A stretch of DNA of 59,965 nt from Candidatus Eisenbacteria bacterium (GTDB lineage: Bacteria; Orphanbacterota; Orphanbacteria; Orphanbacterales; Orphanbacteraceae). The stretch is taken from positions 78,141 to 138,105 of the forward strand of contig VGIW01000001.1 in assembly GCA_016867715.1 (NCBI GenBank). The letters run 5' to 3'. The notes below the pieces were generated by a model. That model was given only the letters and a program-made list of their open reading frames with translations, was not told the DNA's origin and made no database searches. Below are positions 27,463-36,521 of the stretch, piece after piece (position 1 is the stretch's first letter; each line of letters starts with the position of its first letter). The position numbers and the translations under genes are program-made.

Positions 27463-28373
27463 GAGAGGGAGTTCGCTGGAAGCACCGGATCGAGGATTGG
27501 GGGCTTCGCCTCCTCGCGCGGCCGCTCGGGCCTCTCGGATGGAGGGGGACGCAGCGTCTTGGCGCCTTTCTCGGGAGCGCGGGCTACCGGCTCGTTCCCA
27601 TTCGCGTCTCCGTGGCGCGAGCGAACCTCACGCGCGCGTTCGGGGAGCGGCTCCTTGCGGAGGAGATCGAGCGTATCCTGCGCGCGACGTATCTCCAGTG
27701 GGGGACGACCTTCCTCGAGGTCGCCCGCTTCGGAGCGATGAGCCCGGACGAGGTCCGCGCCGTCGTGCGCTTCGATCGTCCCGAGGTTCTCGATGCGGTC
27801 CGCGCGGAGGGGAGGGGGGCGCTTCTCATCACCGGGCACTTCGGGAACTTCGATCTTTTCGGTGCGGCGGTCGCGGCGAGCGGGTACCCTCTTTCGGTGC
27901 TCGTGCAGAGGCAGAGCAACCCTCTCGTCGAGAGCCGTCTTCGCGCATCGCGCGAGCGGATGGGGGAGCGGGTGATCGCGCGGGGGGCCGGCGTGCGCGA
28001 GATCCTGCGGGCTCTCCGGAGGAACGAGTTCGTGGCGATCGTCGGGGACCAGGACGCGGGGAGCGCGGGGATCTTCGTCGATTTCTTCGGGAGGGCGGCC
28101 TCGACCGCGAAGGGGCCGGCGCGGATCGCCTATCGCTCCGGAGCCCCGATCGTCTTTGGCGTGATCGAGCGCGGCGAGGAGGGGACGCACGTCGCGCGGT
28201 TCGAGAACCCGCTTTGGGCGAACCCGGACCGGCCTGAGGAGGAGGAGGTTCTCCGCCTCATGTCTGCGGTCTCCAGGATGCTGGAGGAGGCGATCCGCAG
28301 GCGTCCGGATCACTACTTCTGGCCGCACCGGCGCTGGAAGACCGCCCCCTCCGGCGAAAGGAAGGCGCCGTGA
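27459..28373 (+). CDS. LpxL/HtrB-family lipid A acyltransferase-like protein
   Basis: The 304-residue protein has the acyltransferase HX4D motif in ITGHFGNFDLFG, the VLVQRQSNPLVESRLRASRE stretch and VAIVGDQDAGSAGIFVDFFG, matching lipid A late acyltransferases (LpxL/LpxM). The family transfers a secondary acyl chain to lipid A at the inner membrane. The N-terminal helix (IEDWGLRLLARPLGPLGW) is amphipathic. ATG at 27459 overlaps the dprA stop. It is also similar to other HtrB-type acyltransferases, so the exact acyl chain is unknown. Confidence 0.87.
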
Positions 28374-29365
28374 GCCGGATCGCCGTCGTCGGCACGATCA
28401 ACCACGACCGGATCGTGGCTCCGGATGGGAGGACGCACGAGGATCTCGGAGGGATTCTCTACAACGTTCTCACGCTCGCACCCTTCCTTCGCGAAGGGGA
28501 TGCCGCGCTTCCGATCGCGCGCGCCGGGATCGAGAAGCGCGAGGAGGTGGAAAGCCTCTTCTCCGACTATTCCTGTATCGATGGTTCGCATCTCATCTGG
28601 TGGCCGGGGGGGACGAACGAAACCGTTCTTCGTTATGTCACGCCCGACGAGAGAGAGGAGACGCTGATCGAGCGGATCGTTCCTCTTCGCGAGGAGGAGG
28701 TGCGGCCGGCCGCGGAGTGCGATCTCGTCGTCGCGAACCTGATCTGGGGGAAAGAGCTCACGCCGGAGCTTCTTCGCGCGATGGGGTCGCGCGGAACGCC
28801 GATCGTCCTCGACATTCAGAGTCTCGTGCTGACGTTCGAAAAGGGCCCCGGGCGCGGCTACCGGAACATCCCCGCCTGGCGCGAATGGGCGGCGCCGATC
28901 CGGGTGCTCAAGGGGAACGAGGAGGAAATACGCTGGTTCGCGGGAGAGAGAGGACGCTTCGAGGGGGAGCTCCGCGACGTTCTCCGGACGCTTCTCGATG
29001 CGGGCCCGAACGTCGCGATCGCGACGCGCGGGACATCGGGCGCTTCGATCGCCTGGCGCGAGAACGGGGGGCGTCTCTTCGCGGAGATCCCCGCCGTTCC
29101 GATCCGCGCCGCGGAGCGCGCGGACAGCACCGGTTGCGGGGACGCGTTCACCTCGGGATACGTCCTCGGCTGGATGCGCGGGGAACGCCCGCTCGATGCG
29201 GCGCTTCTCGGCTCCTCCCTCGCCGCCCTCGTCTTGAAGACCCGCGGCCTCCGCGCGCTCCGCGGCCTTTCCGATCCGTTCGTGCTCCGCGGGGAGGCGT
29301 ATGGCGATCGTCTCGAGCGCCCGGATTCATCGAGGAAGGGGGCATCGCGCCGTGGCGAGCCGTGA
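28370..29365 (+). CDS. PfkB-family carbohydrate or nucleoside kinase
   Basis: The 331-residue protein shows an N-terminal sugar-kinase block (IAVVGTINHDRIVAP) and the PfkB C-terminal signature DSTGCGDAFTSGYVLGWMRG with the catalytic Asp in GCGDAF. A hydrophobic core near 140 (GTPIVLDIQSLVLTF) replaces the usual DPN motif. GTG start overlaps the acyltransferase stop. The substrate cannot be inferred; neighbours are glycosyltransferases, so a sugar is likely. Confidence 0.83.
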   Translation: MSRIAVVGTINHDRIVAPDGRTHEDLGGILYNVLTLAPFLREGDAALPIARAGIEKREEVESLFSDYSCIDGSHLIWWPGGTNETVLRYVTPDEREETLIERIVPLREEEVRPAAECDLVVANLIWGKELTPELLRAMGSRGTPIVLDIQSLVLTFEKGPGRGYRNIPAWREWAAPIRVLKGNEEEIRWFAGERGRFEGELRDVLRTLLDAGPNVAIATRGTSGASIAWRENGGRLFAEIPAVPIRAAERADSTGCGDAFTSGYVLGWMRGERPLDAALLGSSLAALVLKTRGLRALRGLSDPFVLRGEAYGDRLERPDSSRKGASRRGEP

Positions 29366-30434
29366 GAATCGAGGAGGAAGCAACCTCTCCGCCTGCGTGA
29401 TCAACCACGAAGGGGAGGCGGTTCTGGAGGGGACGCTTCGCGCGCTGTTCGAGGAAGGGACCGCGTTCGACGAGGTCGTTCTCGTCGACGACGCCTCGAA
29501 GGACCGAAGCCTCGCGATCGTGCGCGAGAGGTTCCCGTCGGTCCGGATCGTCGCGCTCGAGGAGAACCGGGGGCCCGCCCATGCGCGGCAGACCGGGTTC
29601 CTCGAAGCGCGCGGCGATCGGGTCCTCTTTCTCGACAACGACGTCTCGCCTCTTCCCGGTTCGGTCGCGCTCCTCACCGAAGCGCTCGACGAGATCCCGC
29701 GCGCGGTTCTCGCCGTCCCGCGCGTCCTCTTCGCGTCGAAGCCGGACACGATCCAGTACGATGGGGCGAGGAGCCACTTCACGGGCGTTCAGGTGCCGGA
29801 GAACGAAGGACTGCCCAAAGCCGGAGCGCCGGCGGGGATCCGGCGGATCGACTCGATGATCAGCGCGTGCTTCCTTCTCGACCGGGCCCGCTGGGGGACC
29901 GGCCCTCTCTTTGATCCTTCGTTCTTCATCTATTTGGAGGATCACGATCTCGGGTTTCGGGCGCGCCTCGCGGGGCACGAGGTTCTCGCCGTCCCGAGGG
30001 CCGAATGCCTGCACGGGGAGGGGACCGCGGGGCTCTCCCTCCGGCGGAGCGGCCGCTACACGCCCCGGCGGGTCCGGTGTCTCATACGAAACCGGTGGCA
30101 GGTGGTTCTTCGTCTCTACAGCGCGCGCACGCTCCTCCTTCTTTCCCCCGCGCTTCTTCTCTATGAGATCGCCCAGATCGCGATCGCCCTCCGGATGGGA
30201 TGGATCGGACTCTATCTCGGCTCGGTTGGCTGGCTTCTCGGCCGGAGCGGGGCGCTTTGCCGGGAGCGGCGGCGGATTCAGGAGGGGCGGAAGACGCCGG
30301 ATCGCGAGATACTCAGCGGCGGACCGCTCCCCTTGCGCAAGGAGATGACGGAAGGCGCGGCCGAGCGGGCGGGAAGGCGTATGCTGGAGGGGGCGCTTGA
30401 TTTCTATTGGCGATGGGTGGTTCGCGTTCTTTGA
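29352..30434 (+). CDS. Family 2 glycosyltransferase
   Basis: The protein has a GT-A core: SACVINHEGEAVLEGTLRAL, VVLVDDASKDRSLAIV, the DXD motif LFLDNDVSPL, and the acceptor-region motif YLEDHDLGFRARLAGHE. The C-terminus has two membrane segments (LLLLSPALLLYEIAQIAIAL and MGWIGLYLGSVGWLLG). The inverted or rhamnosyl-type GT2 class is common in surface glycans. The frame is open back to 29301 (377 residues), but GTG at 29352 after GAGGAAGGGGG fits better (360 residues) and shortens the overlap with the kinase. Confidence 0.85.
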   Translation: MASRENRGGSNLSACVINHEGEAVLEGTLRALFEEGTAFDEVVLVDDASKDRSLAIVRERFPSVRIVALEENRGPAHARQTGFLEARGDRVLFLDNDVSPLPGSVALLTEALDEIPRAVLAVPRVLFASKPDTIQYDGARSHFTGVQVPENEGLPKAGAPAGIRRIDSMISACFLLDRARWGTGPLFDPSFFIYLEDHDLGFRARLAGHEVLAVPRAECLHGEGTAGLSLRRSGRYTPRRVRCLIRNRWQVVLRLYSARTLLLLSPALLLYEIAQIAIALRMGWIGLYLGSVGWLLGRSGALCRERRRIQEGRKTPDREILSGGPLPLRKEMTEGAAERAGRRMLEGALDFYWRWVVRVL

Positions 30435-30452
30435 TGGTCGGGAGATAGACGG

Positions 30453-31625
30453 ATGAAGCATCGACTCCGAATCGCGGTCGTCGCCGCGTGTCCCTTCCCG
30501 GCGGCGAGGGGCACGCCGGTCCGGATCCTCCGGCTCGCAGAGGCGCTCGCCGCGCGCGGTCACGAGCTTCATGTCGCCGCCTATCATCTCGGCGATCCCC
30601 GAGCGGCGGAAGGGATTCGGATCCATCGAATCCGCGAGGTCGCGACCTACCGGAAGACCTCTCCCGGACCGAGCCCCCAGAAACTCCTCGTTCTCGATCC
30701 GCTCCTCGTGCTTCTCCTTCGCAAGGTTCTCCGGGAACAGCCGATCGATCTCGTGCACGCGCATCACTACGAGGGGCTCCTCGTGGCGCGGCTCGCCGGT
30801 GTTCGGGGGAGGATCCCTCTCGTGTACGATGCGCATACTCTTCTGGAATCGGAGCTCCCCTACTACGGCGGCCCGTTCGCGTCCCTCAAGAAGAGGGTCG
30901 GACGGTGGCTCGACCGGCGGGTGCCGCCCTCAGCCGACCACGTGATCGCGGTCGCTCCGCGCATCCGCGAGCGGCTGATCCGAGACGGGATCGTGCGCGG
31001 CGAGAACATCACGGTCGTCTCGAACGGGGTGGAGCTCGAGCTCTTCGAGGAAGCGCGAAACCGCGCCCGACCGCCGAGCCGCGTTCGGCGTCTCGTCTTC
31101 ACCGGAAACCTCGCGCTCTACCAGAGGATCGATCTTCTTCTCGATGTCTTCGCTCGGGTCGCCGCGGTCCGGGCCGATGTCCGGCTTCTTCTTGTGACGA
31201 ACTCTCCTTTCGATCCCTACGAGGAATCTGCGCGCCGGCTCGGCATCCGGGATCGCGTCGATCTTGTGCAGGCTCCCTTCGCCGAGATCCCGAGCCTCCT
31301 CGCGGGGGCGGACCTCGCCTTGAACCCGAGAACGGAATGTGACGGCATCCCGCAGAAGGTGTTGAACTACATGGCGGCGGGGAGGCCGATCGTGTCGTTC
31401 GAGGGATCGGCCGTCTCCGTCGAGCACGAAAGGACCGGTCTTGTCGTGCCGAACGGCGACGTCGAGGCGTTCGCGGCGGCCGTGCTTCGCGTCCTCGAGG
31501 ACCCCGCTCTCGCGCGGCGTCTCGGCGATGCGGCCGCCGCGCGGGCCGCGGAGCACTCGTGGGCGGCCAAGGCGGAGGAGACCGAGGCGATCTACCGCCG
31601 GCTTCTCGAAAGGAGCCGGCCGTGA
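30453..31625 (+). CDS. Family 4 glycosyltransferase
   Basis: The 390-residue GT-B protein begins with an N-terminal Rossmann motif (RIAVVAACPFPAARGTPVRI) and contains LVHAHHYEGLL, the link VSNGVELELF, and the C-terminal EX7E region IPQKVLNYMAAGRPIVSFEG. This layout matches GT4 enzymes for polysaccharide or glycolipid synthesis. It is followed by another GT4-like gene with a 4-nt overlap. Confidence 0.88.
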   Translation: MKHRLRIAVVAACPFPAARGTPVRILRLAEALAARGHELHVAAYHLGDPRAAEGIRIHRIREVATYRKTSPGPSPQKLLVLDPLLVLLLRKVLREQPIDLVHAHHYEGLLVARLAGVRGRIPLVYDAHTLLESELPYYGGPFASLKKRVGRWLDRRVPPSADHVIAVAPRIRERLIRDGIVRGENITVVSNGVELELFEEARNRARPPSRVRRLVFTGNLALYQRIDLLLDVFARVAAVRADVRLLLVTNSPFDPYEESARRLGIRDRVDLVQAPFAEIPSLLAGADLALNPRTECDGIPQKVLNYMAAGRPIVSFEGSAVSVEHERTGLVVPNGDVEAFAAAVLRVLEDPALARRLGDAAAARAAEHSWAAKAEETEAIYRRLLERSRP

Positions 31626-32905
31626 GCGGTGCGCGGCGGCTCCGGATCGCCTACGTCGTCCCGGGGCACAACCTCCTCCCCTCGGCCGGCCCGACCCGAA
31701 ACGTCCTCAACCTCGCGGGGGCGCTCGGAGAGCACGCGGACGTCACCGTCGTCTTTCGCTCGATGCTGGAACCGTTAGCACCTCAAGCGTTCCGAGTCCT
31801 CGAGATCGAGCCGTCCGGCCGCCCGGGCGGCATTCCGCTCGACGACGCGGCGGCGCGTGGAGTCGGTCTCTTCGCGTTCTTCTCGTACCTCCGTTCGGTC
31901 GATCGCTGGGTCCGGAAGGAAACCGCCTCCTTCGACGTCGTGCTCGAGAAGAGCTGGCTTCTCTCGGGGTACGTCGCTCAGAAGACCGTCCGGGCGGGCG
32001 TTCCCGGAGTGCTGGTGGAGAACATCCCCCCGATGCTCGAAGAGCCGATCCGAGGGCTCTCCGGTCTCCTCCGGCTCGCGCGGCACCGGACCGCGCGCGC
32101 GTGGGCCGGGCGGTGCGCGCGGAGCGCATCGCGCGTGATCGTCGAGACGGAAGAGCTGAAGGTTCTCGTCGCGCGCGGCTGGAGGATCCCCGAGGAGAAG
32201 ATCGCGGTGGTCGGGCTCGGCGTCGATCGCGCCCTCTTCCGGCCCCGGGATCGCGAGGAGGCGAGGGCGAAGCTCGGTGTGCGCTCCGATGCGGTCGTTC
32301 TCCTCTACTCGGGAGTGCTCGATCGGACGCATACGCTCGTTCCGCTCCTCACGGCGCTCCGGCATGGGTCGCCGCGGGGGGCGGAGCTCCACATCGCGGG
32401 GGACGGAAGCCTGCGAGAGACCTACGAGCGGATCGCGCGGGAAGTTCCGGCTCCGGTCCTCTTCCACGGGAGAATCCCTCACGAGACGATACCCGAGTAC
32501 ATCGCAGCCGCCGATCTCTGTCTCGCGCCGTACGACGCCTCGGTCTTTCTGGGAGGCGAGGTCGTCTATTCAACCCTAAAGATTCCGGAGTATCTCGCCT
32601 CGGGGCGCGCGGTGGCGAGCGTGCCGAGCGGGAACATCCGAAGGCTGATCCGAAGCGGGGAGACCGGCTTTCTTCTCGAGAACACCGAAAGCGCCTGGGC
32701 CCTGTTCTTTTCCGACTTCCCGCCGCGCGAGCAGCTTCGGGAGATGGGGGAGCGGGCGGGCTGCTCGGTCGCCGTCCCCTCTTGGGAGGAGACGGCGCGG
32801 AGTTATCTCGCGATCTGCGAGGAGGAAGTCCGCAAGGCCGCCGGCCGATCGCGGGTAGCCCACCCGCGCCGGGAAATGTGTTGCACGGAACGCGAAGTGG
32901 AGTAG
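31622..32905 (+). CDS. Family 4-type glycosyltransferase
   Basis: The 427-residue GT-B protein opens with RIAYVVPGHNLLPSAGPTRN and contains VLEKSWLLSGYVAQK, VGLGVDRALFRPRD and the donor-site-like segment YSTLKIPEYLASGRAVASV. The tail (RVAHPRREMCCTEREVE) is poorly conserved-looking. The GTG start overlaps the previous stop. Acceptor and donor are not predictable. Confidence 0.84.
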   Translation: MSGARRLRIAYVVPGHNLLPSAGPTRNVLNLAGALGEHADVTVVFRSMLEPLAPQAFRVLEIEPSGRPGGIPLDDAAARGVGLFAFFSYLRSVDRWVRKETASFDVVLEKSWLLSGYVAQKTVRAGVPGVLVENIPPMLEEPIRGLSGLLRLARHRTARAWAGRCARSASRVIVETEELKVLVARGWRIPEEKIAVVGLGVDRALFRPRDREEARAKLGVRSDAVVLLYSGVLDRTHTLVPLLTALRHGSPRGAELHIAGDGSLRETYERIAREVPAPVLFHGRIPHETIPEYIAAADLCLAPYDASVFLGGEVVYSTLKIPEYLASGRAVASVPSGNIRRLIRSGETGFLLENTESAWALFFSDFPPREQLREMGERAGCSVAVPSWEETARSYLAICEEEVRKAAGRSRVAHPRREMCCTEREVE

Positions 32906-32908
32906 GAT
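32881..32908 (+). promoter_or_regulatory. Possible sigma-70 promoter before the CopD-like pair
   Basis: TTGCAC (32881-32886) and TAGGAT (32903-32908) are 16 bases apart. It overlaps the end of the preceding gene and lies about 94 nt before the next start. Moderate match only. Confidence 0.4.
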
Positions 32909-33001
32909 CGTTCGAGACCGCGGGCGCCGATACTCGCCGGGCGCGGAGAGGGGACGGACAGAGGCCCGGCGAGGAAACCACGAGGAGGGCTCTCGGGCGC
33001 G

Positions 33002-33478
33002 ATGGCTGTGCATCTTCTCGTCGTCTTCCTGCATATCATGACGTCGATCCTCTGGGTCGGGTACGTTCTCTTCTGGACGATCGTCGCCGGACCGATCGCC
33101 CGCGCCGGCGGATCGTCTGAAGCGGCGCGCGTGTTCGAGGCCGTGAACCGGGCACCTTGGCCGCCGCGCAAGATCCCGGCGCCTTTCCGGTTCAAGTTTT
33201 CACAGGTCGGAGGTTTGCTCCTCGTTGTTCTGGCGATCACGGGCTTTCTTCTCGTCTTCGCGGAAGGGATCGGGCTCGGCGATCTCGTTTCGGGGCGCTT
33301 TCTGACCGATCGTTTCGGACGCCTTCTCGCGGTGAAGCTCGTTTTGGTTCTTCTCCTCGCCGGCCTTCAGTTTCGCCTGGCTGCCCGCCCCTCGCGGCGG
33401 ACGGCGTATGGGAACCTCCTGGGGGCCGTCATCGTCGTCGTTCTTTCCGCGCTTCTCGCGCGCTTGGTGGGGAAATGA
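33002..33478 (+). CDS. CopD-like/DUF2269-like four-helix membrane protein
   Basis: The 158-residue protein has four membrane segments: LLVVFLHIMTSILWVGYVLF, LLLVVLAITGFLLVF, LLAVKLVLVLLLAGLQF and LLGAVIVVVLSALLA. The N-terminal His/Trp pattern (FLHIMTSILWVGYVLF) is found in CopD-type and related haem- or metal-linked integral proteins. The next gene encodes a sister protein with the same plan. Function unknown; its location within glycan genes is unexplained. Confidence 0.65.
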   Translation: MAVHLLVVFLHIMTSILWVGYVLFWTIVAGPIARAGGSSEAARVFEAVNRAPWPPRKIPAPFRFKFSQVGGLLLVVLAITGFLLVFAEGIGLGDLVSGRFLTDRFGRLLAVKLVLVLLLAGLQFRLAARPSRRTAYGNLLGAVIVVVLSALLARLVGK

Positions 33479-33906
33479 ACGCCTACTCGGTTCTTGTCGC
33501 GCTCCACGTTCTCGCCGCCCTCGCCTGGTTCGGCCACATGTTCTTCTGGTCCCTGGTCGCGGGGCTTTCGCTGAAGGAAGTCGATCCCCCGGAAACGGGG
33601 CGGCAGGTGCGCGAGGCGGGGCTCCGCTGGGGAGGCTTCGGGTGGCCGAGCCTTGCCGTTCTCGGGGTCACCGGCGTTCTCATGATCATCCTGAACAACA
33701 TCACCGTTCATCACGTGGTCTCGGGTGAGTTCTGGAACGAGCCGCTCGGCCGCGTGATGGCCGTGAAGATCGTCCTCGTCGGCTGCATGGCCGCCTACCA
33801 GTGGTTCGTCGGACACCGCCCGGCGCCCCGGCTCATCTACCTGAACATGGTCTTCGCGATCGCGGTCATCGGCCTCTCCATTCTTCGGGTGCGTTCGCCA
33901 TGGTAG
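33475..33906 (+). CDS. Second CopD-like four-helix membrane protein
   Basis: The 143-residue protein repeats the plan of its neighbour: YSVLVALHVLAALAWFGHMF, WPSLAVLGVTGVLMIILNN, GRVMAVKIVLVGCMAAYQWF and MVFAIAVIGLSILRV. His10 and Trp18 in the first helix align with His11 and Trp18 of the upstream protein. It overlaps that gene by 4 nt, so the two are likely subunits of one complex. It also overlaps the next start by 7 nt. Confidence 0.65.
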   Translation: MNAYSVLVALHVLAALAWFGHMFFWSLVAGLSLKEVDPPETGRQVREAGLRWGGFGWPSLAVLGVTGVLMIILNNITVHHVVSGEFWNEPLGRVMAVKIVLVGCMAAYQWFVGHRPAPRLIYLNMVFAIAVIGLSILRVRSPW

Positions 33907-35429
33907 GCCCCGCCGAGCGGAGGGTCCTTGTCATCGGGCTCGACGGCGGCTCCGGCGAGAGGATCCAACGATGGGCGGAGGACGGGTCTCTTCCCGTCCT
34001 CCGATCGCTTCTCTCGGGGGGAATCCGGCGGGATCTTTCTACCCCGGCGGAGGACCTGCATGTCTCGGCGTGGCCGTCGATCTACACTGGAACGCATCCG
34101 GGGAAGCACGGGGTCTATTACACGGTCCAGCCGGCGCCGGGGCTTCAGGGATACCGCCGCTTCCACAAGGGGCTCTACGGGCGGCCGACGTTCTGGAAGA
34201 TCCTCGCGGACGCGGGGAAGCGGTGCGTGGTGCTCGACGCGACCTACACGCATCCCGAGGAAGGATTCCGCGGCGCCCAAGTCTTCGATTGGGGAACGTG
34301 GGCGCGTTACTGGAAACCGATGTCGACGCCCTCGGGTCTCATCGGGCGTCTCCGGAGGGAAGTCGGACCGTATCCTCTCGGCCTCGACGCCCTGCAGGTC
34401 GGGCTCTCGCCCCTCGAGGCGGAACCGATCGCGGAGCGACTCGCGCGGGCGGCGCACGCGAAGACCGACGCGATCCTCTGGTTGATGGACGAGGAGCCGT
34501 GGGATCTCTTCCTCGCGCTCTACTGCGAGACGCATCCCGCCGCCCACTGCTGCTGGCCGCCGGGGGCCGAGCCGGGAAGAGAAGAGGGGGACGAGTTTCT
34601 TCCTCTCCGAAAGGTTTATGAGGCAATCGATCGCGGCCTCGGGCGGATTCTGGAGAAGGCGGGTCCCGAGGCCCTGGTCGTCGTCGTTTCGGGCGAGGGG
34701 GTCGGACCCAACCGGGCGGGATGGCATCTTCTCCCCGAGGTCCTCCGGAGGCTCGGTTACTACGCCGCCTCGCCTCCGCCGGAACCGGGCCCGGCCGGCG
34801 CTCCCCCCAAGAAGGGGATCGCGAAGCGCGTGAAGAACCTCGTTCGACCGGAGGTCCGGAAGGCGATCGCGGGACGGCTCCCGTGGGGGATTCGGGACGC
34901 GATCAACCGCCGCCTCGACTGGAAGGGGGTCGACTGGACGAGGACCCGGGCGTTCTGCCTGCCGACCGATCTGGAAGGGTGTATTCGTTTGAACCTAAAA
35001 GGACGAGAGCCGAAGGGAACGGTCGCCCCGGGGACCGAGGGCGGGAGGGTTTCTCTGGAGCTGGCGGAGTCTCTCCGGAAGCTCGTGAACCCGCGCACCG
35101 GAAGGCCGGCCGTGAGGGAGGTCGTTCTCACGGACGACCGCTATCCCGGGGAGCGCCGCTCCTTCCTCCCCGACCTCATCGTTCTCTGGTCGAACGAGAC
35201 AGAGATCGACGAGCTCTCCTCTCCGGAAATCGGGACCGTGAGCGGTTTCTCGCCGGACGGAAGGACGGGCACGCACGCGCCCCCCGGCTTCGCGATCGTT
35301 CGAGGGCCGGGGATGCCGCGCGGGGAGACGCGCGAGGGCGGAAGCGTGTACGATCTCGCGCCGACCGTGCTCGCCGCGTTCGGCGTCGCGCGCCCCTCCT
35401 CTATGGACGGACACGCGTGGAGAGATTGA
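33900..35429 (+). CDS. Alkaline-phosphatase-superfamily protein (type I phosphodiesterase-like), copy 1
   Basis: The 509-residue protein has the superfamily core: metal-binding VIGLDGGSGERIQRW, the nucleophile region HVSAWPSIYTGTHPGKHGVYY (a Thr or Ser in WPSIYTGT), FLALYCETHPAAHCCW for metal ligands, and VVSGEGVGPNRAGWHLLP. Related proteins hydrolyse nucleotide or sugar phosphodiesters or transfer phosphoglycerol-type groups. No signal peptide is obvious, which differs from secreted members. A paralogue lies 1.1 kb downstream and shares the RLNLKGREPKG and DLVNPENG-type segments. Confidence 0.82.
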   Translation: MVGPAERRVLVIGLDGGSGERIQRWAEDGSLPVLRSLLSGGIRRDLSTPAEDLHVSAWPSIYTGTHPGKHGVYYTVQPAPGLQGYRRFHKGLYGRPTFWKILADAGKRCVVLDATYTHPEEGFRGAQVFDWGTWARYWKPMSTPSGLIGRLRREVGPYPLGLDALQVGLSPLEAEPIAERLARAAHAKTDAILWLMDEEPWDLFLALYCETHPAAHCCWPPGAEPGREEGDEFLPLRKVYEAIDRGLGRILEKAGPEALVVVVSGEGVGPNRAGWHLLPEVLRRLGYYAASPPPEPGPAGAPPKKGIAKRVKNLVRPEVRKAIAGRLPWGIRDAINRRLDWKGVDWTRTRAFCLPTDLEGCIRLNLKGREPKGTVAPGTEGGRVSLELAESLRKLVNPRTGRPAVREVVLTDDRYPGERRSFLPDLIVLWSNETEIDELSSPEIGTVSGFSPDGRTGTHAPPGFAIVRGPGMPRGETREGGSVYDLAPTVLAAFGVARPSSMDGHAWRD

Positions 35430-35447
35430 CCGAACCGCTTGGGGAGG

Positions 35448-36521
35448 ATGCCTGAAGTGGCTCTCCGTATTCTTCAGATCGGGGTGGGCGTGCGGGGCGG
35501 CCATTGGATCGAGTTCATCCGGGCGCATCCCGACACGACCACGGCCGCGTGCGTCGATTGCCGGCGGGAGGCGCTGGATGCGGTCCGCGCCCGTTACGGC
35601 AGCGGCTTCTGCGCCCTTTACACCGACATCCGCGAGGCGATCGAGAAGACCGAGGCCGACGCCGTGCTCATCGCGACCCCGTCCGACCTCCACGCGGAGC
35701 ACGCGCTCCTCGCCCTCGAGGCCGGTCTTCCCGTGATGACGGAAAAGCCGCTCGCGGTCACCGTCCGCGAGGCGAAGCGGGTTCTCGAAAAGGCTCGCGA
35801 GGTCGGGAAGCCGATTCTCGTCGCCGAGAACTACCGCTACTGGCCGGCGGAGCGGACGGTCCGGAAGGTCCTCGCCGACGGCGTGCTCGGGACGATCAGC
35901 GCGGCGACGTTCGTCGACTATCGGAACCAACCGAAGGATCGGCTCCCCGCGTGGGTCGACGAGCTCGAGAACCCGCACCTTCAAGAAATCGGCGTGCACC
36001 ATTTCGACAGCATTCGCGCGCTCTTTTCACGCGACGCGGCCTGGATCTCGGCGCGCGCGTGGAACCCTCCGTGGAGCGGATGGAAGGGCTTCGCGAGCAC
36101 GGAGGCGCTCGTCGAGATGGAGGGCGGAATGCACGTTCAGTACTACAGCACGCTCGCCTCGCCCTACTTCTCCTTCATGCTCCGCGTCGAGGGGGAGAAG
36201 GGCGATCTATGGACGAATCGGAAGTATGTCTTCCGGCGCGCGCGCGGGAAGAAGCTCTTCCTTCCGGTCCGGGGCGTGAAGGTGCCGCCCGGGGACGCCA
36301 CGAAGTACCCGCGGGGCGGAACGACGTCCCTCCTCAACGCTCTTCGTGACGCGGTGGTTACCGGCGCTCCCGCTGAAACGCGCGGCGAGGACAACATCCG
36401 CTCGCTCGCCATGGTCGAGGCCGCGTGGATCTCGCACAAGGAGGGGAGGCGCGTGGCGATCGACGAGGTGATGGGCGGGTCCTCTGAGCGGGACTCGACT
36501 CTGAGAACGCGATCGGGATGA
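35448..36521 (+). CDS. Gfo/Idh/MocA-family oxidoreductase
   Basis: The protein has an N-terminal NAD(P)-binding motif (LRILQIGVGVRGGHWIEFI), the EKP catalytic-type motif in VMTEKPLAVTV, and the C-terminal beta-sheet domain (HHFDSIRALF, ASTEALVEMEGGMHVQYYS). Such enzymes oxidise or reduce sugar substrates, often nucleotide sugars. ATG at 35448 lies directly on the GGGGAGG (35441-35447), so the GTG at 35457, nine bases away, may be the true start. It is flanked by the two alkaline-phosphatase-like genes. Confidence 0.87.
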   Translation: MPEVALRILQIGVGVRGGHWIEFIRAHPDTTTAACVDCRREALDAVRARYGSGFCALYTDIREAIEKTEADAVLIATPSDLHAEHALLALEAGLPVMTEKPLAVTVREAKRVLEKAREVGKPILVAENYRYWPAERTVRKVLADGVLGTISAATFVDYRNQPKDRLPAWVDELENPHLQEIGVHHFDSIRALFSRDAAWISARAWNPPWSGWKGFASTEALVEMEGGMHVQYYSTLASPYFSFMLRVEGEKGDLWTNRKYVFRRARGKKLFLPVRGVKVPPGDATKYPRGGTTSLLNALRDAVVTGAPAETRGEDNIRSLAMVEAAWISHKEGRRVAIDEVMGGSSERDSTLRTRSG

